NCBI GenBank assembly: GCA_937875605.1
Contig: CALLXZ010000555.1
Span: 1 to 12,427 of the forward strand
Direction of reading: 5' to 3'
DNA length: 12,427 nt
From: an uncultured Moheibacter sp.
Lineage (GTDB): Bacteria > Bacteroidota > Bacteroidia > Flavobacteriales > Weeksellaceae
The notes under the pieces are model-generated. The model saw only the letters and a program-made list of their open reading frames with translations. It was not told the DNA's origin and did no database searches. A program made the translations under genes and the position numbers. The stretch's first letter is position 1, and each line of letters begins with the position of its first letter. Positions 7,466 through 12,427 of the stretch are shown here, piece by piece.

Positions 7466-8821
7466 ATGCGAAAGAAAGAAGCCACAATATTGATTGTAGA
7501 TGATGATGCAGATATTTTGTTTTCGGCTAAAGTTTGGTTGAAACGGTTTTTTTCTCATGTTCTCACTTCAGACTCTCCTCAGAAAATCAAAACAATCATT
7601 CAGGAAAATGAATTGGATGCGGTTTTGTTGGATATGAATTACCGGAAAGGATATGAAGATGGAAAGGAAGGGTTGTATTGGCTGGATTATCTGCAGGAAG
7701 TTTCACCCAACACGGTTGTGATTCTCATGACGGGATTTGGAGACGTGGCTCTGGCGGTAGAAAGTCTGAAGCGAGGTGCATTTGATTTCGTGCTGAAGCC
7801 CTGGAACAATGATAAACTTTATGCTTCAGTTAATGCTGCTGTGGATTTAGCGCGAAAAAATAAGAAAGTGGACCAATTGGAGAAATTATCAGAGCCTAAT
7901 ACGATTTCTTATTTTGAAGGAAAATCTTCTTCCATGGCAAATGCGTTAAACCTTGCCCGAAAAGTAGCCGCCACCGATGCTACTGTTTTGATTTTGGGTG
8001 AAAACGGAACCGGAAAGTACATCATGGCACAGGAAATTTTTATGAAATCTGAACGGAGGAATAATCCTTTTGTGCATGTGGATTTGGGTTCGATCAACGA
8101 AAATTTATTTGAAAGCGAATTATTTGGTTATTCAAAAGGCGCATTTACGGGAGCGGAAAAAGACACTGCGGGAAGATTTGAACTCGCTGATGGCGGAACA
8201 ATTTTTCTGGATGAAATAGGGAATTTATCGCTACCCCTTCAAGCCAAATTATTGACAGTGTTACAGAGTCAAAAAATAACAAGGTTAGGGGAAAGTAAAG
8301 AACGGAAAATAAATGTCAGAGTGATTTGTGCGACTAATGCGCCGATTTATAAAATGGTAAAGGAAGGGGATTTCCGTCAGGATTTGCTGTTCCGAATCAA
8401 TACGATGGAAATCACGCTTCCACCTTTACGGGAACGAAAAGAAGATGTTTTTCCGTTGGCGGAATATTTATTAGAAAAATTTAAAAACAAATACCGAAAA
8501 CAGGATTTGTATTTTTCTGAAAATGTTCGAAAAGAAATTCAGCAGTACAGTTGGCCGGGAAATATCCGCGAAATGGAAAATGTACTGGAACGTGCGGTAA
8601 TTTTAGCGGACAAAACAGAAATTGACAATTATGACCTGCATTTTTCACCGATTGATCTTTCCAATGAATTGACGACTAATTTAACGTTGGAAGAAATGGA
8701 AAGGGAAATGATCCGGAAAGCGTTGCATAGACATCATGGAAATATCAGTAAAGCGGCTGATGATCTAGGGATTACAAGAGCTGCTTTGTACCGTAGAATC
8801 GAAAAATTTGATTTGTCGTAA
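7466..8821 (+). CDS. Sigma-54-dependent response regulator, NtrC type
   Basis: A 451-residue three-domain activator. The N-terminal receiver (about 6-125) has acidic pocket D12/D13, phospho-acceptor D56 (LLDMN), T89 and K111 (LKPW). The central AAA+ sigma-54 activation domain (about 148-380) has Walker A GENGTGK (178-184), an intact sigma-54 contact loop GAFTGA (225-230), Walker B TIFLDE (245-250) and the arginine-finger region FRQDLLFR (303-310). The C-terminal Fis-type helix-turn-helix spans about 424-446 (GNISKAADDLGITRAALYRR). With GAFTGA intact it should activate RNA polymerase carrying sigma-54 rather than work as a repressor only. It is divergent from the export operon, and its stop codon overlaps the start of the kinase gene (TAATG), showing a co-transcribed pair. 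The regulated target is inferred from position. Confidence 0.95.
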   Translation: MRKKEATILIVDDDADILFSAKVWLKRFFSHVLTSDSPQKIKTIIQENELDAVLLDMNYRKGYEDGKEGLYWLDYLQEVSPNTVVILMTGFGDVALAVESLKRGAFDFVLKPWNNDKLYASVNAAVDLARKNKKVDQLEKLSEPNTISYFEGKSSSMANALNLARKVAATDATVLILGENGTGKYIMAQEIFMKSERRNNPFVHVDLGSINENLFESELFGYSKGAFTGAEKDTAGRFELADGGTIFLDEIGNLSLPLQAKLLTVLQSQKITRLGESKERKINVRVICATNAPIYKMVKEGDFRQDLLFRINTMEITLPPLRERKEDVFPLAEYLLEKFKNKYRKQDLYFSENVRKEIQQYSWPGNIREMENVLERAVILADKTEIDNYDLHFSPIDLSNELTTNLTLEEMEREMIRKALHRHHGNISKAADDLGITRAALYRRIEKFDLS

Positions 8822-10152
8822 TGGGAAAATGGATTGGTTTAAAGATTGTTATACGGATCATTTTGATTTGTTCGCTTTTGGTGGGCTGTTTGTATTTGGC
8901 TTTCAAAGAATTCATTTTTTCGGCCGGATTTCTATTCGTGCTCGTATTAATTTTAGGAGTTGAATTTTATAATTTTTTGATCAAACCGTTTACGGATGTT
9001 CATAAAACATTGTCTGCCATGCTCAACGATGATTTCTCGCTCAAAGCCCCTTCTTCGCATAAAAATGATGTTTTCCGTACGCTTTCTGATTTGTACGAAA
9101 AACAAAAGAAATCGCATTTCGAACAACAATCCATTCAGTTGATCTATAGTAATTTACTGAACAGTATTTCTACCGGAATTTTGATTTTGAGAAAATCAGA
9201 AGATGAAGACTGGACGATTTTTTTAATGAACGAATCATTTGCACAAATCTTTCAGATGCCCGTTTATACTTCATGGAAAAATTTGATAAAAAACCTTCCG
9301 GAATTTGTGACCAGGCTTAACGAAATCGGGTTTCGGGAAGTACAGCAAACAATGGAAATTTCCATTGACAATCAGGAAAATCAAACCTATTCGCTTAAAA
9401 CATCCAAAATCAAAACCTATAATTACGAGTATTTTACAGTTTCCCTGGATTCGGTTCAATCCATCATAGAAAAAAAGGAGAAACAGGCGTGGTATGATCT
9501 GATGAAAGTAATTTCACACGAAATGATGAATACGCTGACGCCGATTAATTCGCTGGTAAATAGTCTTCAGTATTTTGCTGAACAAGAAACCTGGGACGCC
9601 GACGATAAAAAAGATTTCAGGGAAAGTTTGGAAACGATTCAGAAAAAAACCATCCATATGTTGGAATTTGTAGATAATTATAGGCAACTGACAAATTTTC
9701 CACGCCCCAAAAAAGAAAAAGCCGATTTGGTGTCTATCGTAAAAAGTTGTTTGGAAATCATGAAGCCACTTTTGCAGGAAAACAAGATTCAAGTTGAATT
9801 TTGGTCAGAAAAAGAGGAGATTTTCAGTTTGATTGATCAGGTTTTGACGGAAAGAGTGATCATCAATCTTTTGACAAATAGTATTTATGCTCTGCAGGAA
9901 CGGGAAACAGATCGGGAAATTCAGCTAAAGATTTACCGTCATAGTCATCGGACATTTGTGGAAATAAAAGACAACGGAAAAGGAATTGACAAGGAAATCC
10001 GCGACAAAGTTTTCATTCCGTTTTTTACGACGCGTCAGAACGGAGCCGGAATCGGGCTTTCACTTTCAAAAAATATCATGGAGGCTCACAGTGGCTATTT
10101 AACCTTTAAAAGTAAACCCGGTGAAACGGTTTTTGTGATGAGTTTTCTTTAA
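8821..10152 (+). CDS. Membrane histidine kinase, NtrB-like, partner of the sigma-54 regulator
   Basis: A 443-residue kinase. Two hydrophobic segments lie at the N-terminus (about 6-26 and 32-54) with only about five residues between them, so there is essentially no periplasmic sensor domain. A linker resembling a short HAMP-like segment (about 55-75) and a PAS-like region (about 104-215) follow. The dimerisation and phospho-acceptor box is VISHEMMNTLTPI with H233, where many NtrB-like kinases have HE-RNPLTPI. The ATPase core shows the N box (NLLTNS, N353), G1 DNGKGID (384-390), F box PFFTTR (400-405) and G2 NGAGIGLSL (407-415). The start ATG overlaps the stop of the regulator gene by one base. 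It should phosphorylate the regulator encoded just before it. The signal is unknown; with so small an external loop it probably senses in the membrane, through a partner, or in the cytoplasm. Confidence 0.92.
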   Translation: MGKWIGLKIVIRIILICSLLVGCLYLAFKEFIFSAGFLFVLVLILGVEFYNFLIKPFTDVHKTLSAMLNDDFSLKAPSSHKNDVFRTLSDLYEKQKKSHFEQQSIQLIYSNLLNSISTGILILRKSEDEDWTIFLMNESFAQIFQMPVYTSWKNLIKNLPEFVTRLNEIGFREVQQTMEISIDNQENQTYSLKTSKIKTYNYEYFTVSLDSVQSIIEKKEKQAWYDLMKVISHEMMNTLTPINSLVNSLQYFAEQETWDADDKKDFRESLETIQKKTIHMLEFVDNYRQLTNFPRPKKEKADLVSIVKSCLEIMKPLLQENKIQVEFWSEKEEIFSLIDQVLTERVIINLLTNSIYALQERETDREIQLKIYRHSHRTFVEIKDNGKGIDKEIRDKVFIPFFTTRQNGAGIGLSLSKNIMEAHSGYLTFKSKPGETVFVMSFL

Positions 10153-10177
10153 GAATTAAATGGATTTTCTTTGGTTT
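10153..10177. other. Convergent intergenic gap without a clear terminator
   Basis: Only 25 bases separate the stop of the NtrB-like kinase (plus) from the stop of the LuxR-type regulator (minus). The sequence is T-rich on the plus strand but has no GC stem before the T tracts, so I do not see a bidirectional intrinsic terminator here. The two operons may read into each other at their ends. Confidence 0.5.
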
Positions 10178-10813
10178 TTAAATGTTGTAAATTCCTGATT
10201 TTATGGCGAACAGAACCAACCCGACTCTGTTTTTTATGTTTAATTTAGCGAAAACAGCATCACGGTAGTTGTCAATGGTTTTAGGGCTCAGGCACATTTT
10301 GTCTGCGATTTCTCTGTAAGTCAAATCGCTGCAAGCCAATTGGATAAATTCGATTTCGCGCTCTTTCAGTTCGTCGAGTTCGTTTTTCTTTTTGAGACTT
10401 CCGAGCAAAGCGTCGGTAACATTTTGGGTGTGGAAAAATCCTTGATTCAGCGTGGTGGATAAAGCTAAATGCAATATATCTTTTTGGATATCCTTACTTA
10501 AATAGCCTTTCGCGCCTGATTTCAGCATTTGGATGATTGTGTTTTCTTCTTCTTCTACCGAAAGTGCCAAAACCAAAATAGAAGGAAATTCTTTTGTGAG
10601 AATTTTCGTGGTTTCGATTCCGTTCAGAACGGGCATATTTACGTCCATCAAAATGATTTTTGGCTGTATTTTGTTGTTTTTCAAAGAATTAATTAACTCT
10701 TGTCCGTTTTTGAAAATTCCATCAACCTCAAAATCATCAAATCCATCAATCAAATTTCCGATGGCTTGTGAGAGCAAGGTATGGTCGTCGACTATCGCTA
10801 CTTTATATTTCAT
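10178..10813 (-). CDS. Response regulator, LuxR/NarL type
   Basis: A 211-residue two-domain regulator of standard family length. The receiver (about 3-120) has acidic residues D9/D10, phospho-acceptor D57 (ILMDVNMP), S85 in the switch position and K107 (LSKD). A linker leads to the C-terminal LuxR/GerE helix-turn-helix (about 146-206), with LKEREIEFIQLACSDLTYRE and a recognition helix around SPKTIDNYRDAVFAKL. It lies 4 bases after the stop of the kinase gene, so the two should be co-expressed and form a pair. It converges with the NtrB-like kinase gene (25-base gap) and is therefore a separate unit from the sigma-54 system. Its target genes cannot be told from the window. Confidence 0.94.
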   Translation of the reverse strand: MKYKVAIVDDHTLLSQAIGNLIDGFDDFEVDGIFKNGQELINSLKNNKIQPKIILMDVNMPVLNGIETTKILTKEFPSILVLALSVEEEENTIIQMLKSGAKGYLSKDIQKDILHLALSTTLNQGFFHTQNVTDALLGSLKKKNELDELKEREIEFIQLACSDLTYREIADKMCLSPKTIDNYRDAVFAKLNIKNRVGLVLFAIKSGIYNI

Positions 10814-10817
10814 TTAA

Positions 10818-11573
10818 TTATTTATAAGACTTTTGAATAATGAGTTCTGTTCCTTTTTCTTTGTTTGAATTCAAAATGAGTTTGGCCCCGATTAATTCAG
10901 CCCTTGTTTTCATGTTGCGGAGTCCAATTCCTTTGAAATCATTGGTTTGGTCAAATCCGATTCCGTTATCTTTGGTATGAATTTCCAATTCATCATTTTT
11001 ATATATAATATTCACATTCAATTCTGTAGCACGTGAATGTCGGATGGTGTTTGCAAAAGATTCCTGCAGAATTCGGAAAATTATTATTTCTTCTTTTTGT
11101 GGAATTTCAAAGGGCGTTCCCGTAATTTCAAATTCAGATTTGATGAAATTCATCCTGTCAAAACGTTCAATTTCATTGTTAATCGCTTCCAGAAGACTCA
11201 TGTTTTTCAGACTTTCCGGATTGATAGATTTTGACAAAGCACGCAATTCGCGCAACGCATCACCCAAAATAGAAACGGATTCGTTGATTTTCTCTGAATC
11301 GTTTTGAGAATTTTGTAGTTGAATTTTGGCTAAAGTCAGCAATTGACCAATATTGTCATGTAATTCCCAACTAATATTTCGAAGTGTTTCTTCGCGGATT
11401 TCAATTTGAGTTTCGGCTAATTCGGTTTCGAATTTTTTCTTTTCTTCGGTTTGCTGTTGAATTAATTTATTTTTTCGGTTATTGAAAATGATAAACAGAA
11501 GTACCATCGAAATGGAAACCAGCAATATAATGCCAAATACGACGAGTATTATTTTATCGTTTTCCTGCAACAT
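10818..11573 (-). CDS. Histidine kinase, NarL-partner (HisKA_3) type
   Basis: A 251-residue, compact kinase. It has one N-terminal membrane helix (about 8-30) preceded by only seven residues, then a charged coiled-coil stretch (about 33-65). The HisKA_3 box is NISWELHDNIGQLLTLAKIQL with phospho-acceptor H72. The ATPase domain has the N box (ESFANTIRHS, N175), G1 DNGIGFD (202-208) and G2 GIGLRNM (215-221), and ends near residue 250. There is no recognisable input domain of its own. The start ATG lies inside the end of the upstream membrane-protein gene (20-base overlap), which suggests translational coupling and that the membrane protein supplies the sensing function. The LuxR-type regulator follows directly. 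Kinase identity is firm; the stimulus is unknown. Confidence 0.93.
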   Translation of the reverse strand: MLQENDKIILVVFGIILLVSISMVLLFIIFNNRKNKLIQQQTEEKKKFETELAETQIEIREETLRNISWELHDNIGQLLTLAKIQLQNSQNDSEKINESVSILGDALRELRALSKSINPESLKNMSLLEAINNEIERFDRMNFIKSEFEITGTPFEIPQKEEIIIFRILQESFANTIRHSRATELNVNIIYKNDELEIHTKDNGIGFDQTNDFKGIGLRNMKTRAELIGAKLILNSNKEKGTELIIQKSYK

Positions 11574-12171
11574 AAAATCCGTATATGTAACAACTGTACA
11601 TTAAATAATTTAAAATCAAAATGACGATGCTGTATGACAATTGTATGTTATAACCGCTTCCGCTGACCAGAGAAAGTGGAATGAATGCGATGTGAAACAC
11701 TAAAATTCCAAAAATAATCCAAAACTCAGGAATCTTCTGATAATGAATTACTTCTTTGCTATTCAATAATTTAATGAAATAAATCAACGAAAAAATGAAT
11801 AATAGAATTGCTAAAAATAACAATGAATTTTTTATCAATTGACTCGTCACATCGCGCTGAAAAATATCAGTTAAAATTACGATTACAAATCCTAGCAAAA
11901 TCAGCCATTTCCAAAATTTCAGTTTGATTAATTGATCAAAAAAATAAAGATAAACACCGAATGAAACGACACAATAAACATTGTATAAAATCCTTACGTT
12001 TTTGACTTCATTCCAAACCATGACTGTTGCTGTTAATTCATTTAAAACGGTGTAAATTAGGTAGGGTAAAAAAATCCACAAAGGAGTATGCTTGTATTGC
12101 TTCCAAAAAAACAGGGCAGCAATACAAGCAAAAATCTGTACAAGTAAAAATATGTTAGATAAAATCTGCAT
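11554..12171 (-). CDS. Unidentified integral membrane protein, about seven TM segments, likely sensor partner of the kinase
   Basis: A 205-residue, strongly hydrophobic protein of no family I can name with certainty. Seven likely membrane segments: about 4-23, 30-52, 60-80, 88-102, 115-135, 149-170 and 178-200, joined by short loops; the C-terminus is short and basic (AGKR). No catalytic motif and no extracytoplasmic domain are visible. The ATG is at 12171. Its last 20 bases overlap the kinase gene that follows, and that kinase has only one membrane helix and no input domain, so a split-sensor arrangement (membrane receptor plus soluble kinase core) is the natural guess. Assignment as a real gene is firm; the role is inferred from context alone. 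Confidence 0.85.
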   Translation of the reverse strand: MQILSNIFLLVQIFACIAALFFWKQYKHTPLWIFLPYLIYTVLNELTATVMVWNEVKNVRILYNVYCVVSFGVYLYFFDQLIKLKFWKWLILLGFVIVILTDIFQRDVTSQLIKNSLLFLAILLFIFSLIYFIKLLNSKEVIHYQKIPEFWIIFGILVFHIAFIPLSLVSGSGYNIQLSYSIVILILNYLMYSCYIYGFYVAGKR

Positions 12172-12199
12172 TCTTTAACGCATTCAATTTTGGGAAATT

Positions 12200-12427
12200 T
12201 TAATTAATTCCAATGTCAGAATCTCTCGAATCAGGAATTCCGGAATGACCGTAATTTAACCTTGCTGCACCCAATAAATTTTTGTTGTCAGGCGCAGCAC
12301 CTGAAGTATCTAAGGTGGTAGGCACAAAGAAAATCGTTTGTCTCGGGTAATTTTCTCCATCTTGACCAACCTGATTTTTTGCACCCAAATAAACCCTCAA
12401 TCCCAAATCCTGATGACCGTTGGCTTG
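12200..12427 (-). CDS. C-terminal fragment of an unidentified protein (cut by window edge)
   Basis: The frame is open from the right edge to a TAA at 12200-12202, giving the last 75 residues. The first residues visible are QANGHQDLGLRVYLGAKNQV, so no start codon is in the window. The segment is polar, has no membrane helix and contains a likely beta strand, RQTIFFVPTT. The pattern GLRVYLGA followed by a strand ending in VPTT reminds me of small uncharacterised proteins in Chryseobacterium-like genomes (G-R-YFG ... LFLVPT), but I cannot confirm this. It lies 28 bases upstream of the seven-TM gene on the same strand, so it could be the previous gene of that operon or end a separate one; no terminator hairpin is evident in the gap. 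Confidence 0.6.
   Translation of the reverse strand, partial: QANGHQDLGLRVYLGAKNQVGQDGENYPRQTIFFVPTTLDTSGAAPDNKNLLGAARLNYGHSGIPDSRDSDIGIN

Noticed and set aside
9514..9792. Open frame of 92 codons on the minus strand
   Set aside because: It is antisense to the H-box region of the NtrB-like kinase, with low-complexity hydrophobic content; a shadow frame.
1..12427. Insertion sequence, prophage, CRISPR array, tRNA or rRNA
   Set aside because: No transposase, integrase, phage structural gene, regularly spaced repeat or RNA gene signature was seen on either strand.

Overview
The window looks like chromosomal DNA of a member of the Bacteroidota, most likely Flavobacteriia of the Chryseobacterium/Flavobacterium type. 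The evidence is the low GC content, AT-rich spacers with little Shine-Dalgarno signal, roughly 800-residue ABC permeases with the N-terminus MINNWIKI.FRN, and GC-rich palindromic repeats starting CTCCCCT. The genus is an inference from style, not from a marker gene.

Left part (1-7309, minus strand): a five-gene export operon, read from right to left. It encodes an HlyD/MacA-type periplasmic adaptor, a MacB/LolD-type ATPase, two tandem paralogous FtsX/MacB-type permeases, and the N-terminus of a TolC-family outer-membrane channel that runs off the left edge. Together these could form a tripartite envelope-spanning pump. A perfect 11-bp hairpin lies between the adaptor and ATPase genes. Two diverged GC-rich palindromic repeats lie head to head around the tolC start, and one of them is read in frame into the N-terminus of the TolC-like protein.

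Middle (7310-10152): a divergent promoter region holds a GTCCG-AAAA-CGGAC palindrome and a weak sigma-54-like element facing the export operon. To its right, on the plus strand, are an NtrC-type sigma-54 response regulator and an NtrB-like membrane histidine kinase, overlapping by one base. The simplest reading is that this two-component system drives the divergent pump operon from the palindrome.

Right part (10178-12427, minus strand): a second two-component module of different type. A small membrane protein with about seven TM segments overlaps a NarL-type (HisKA_3) kinase gene by 20 bases, and a LuxR/NarL-type response regulator follows after 4 bases. The right edge holds the C-terminal 75 codons of an unidentified protein. 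No RNA gene, insertion sequence, phage gene or CRISPR array was seen, and no gene-free stretch exceeds 160 bases.
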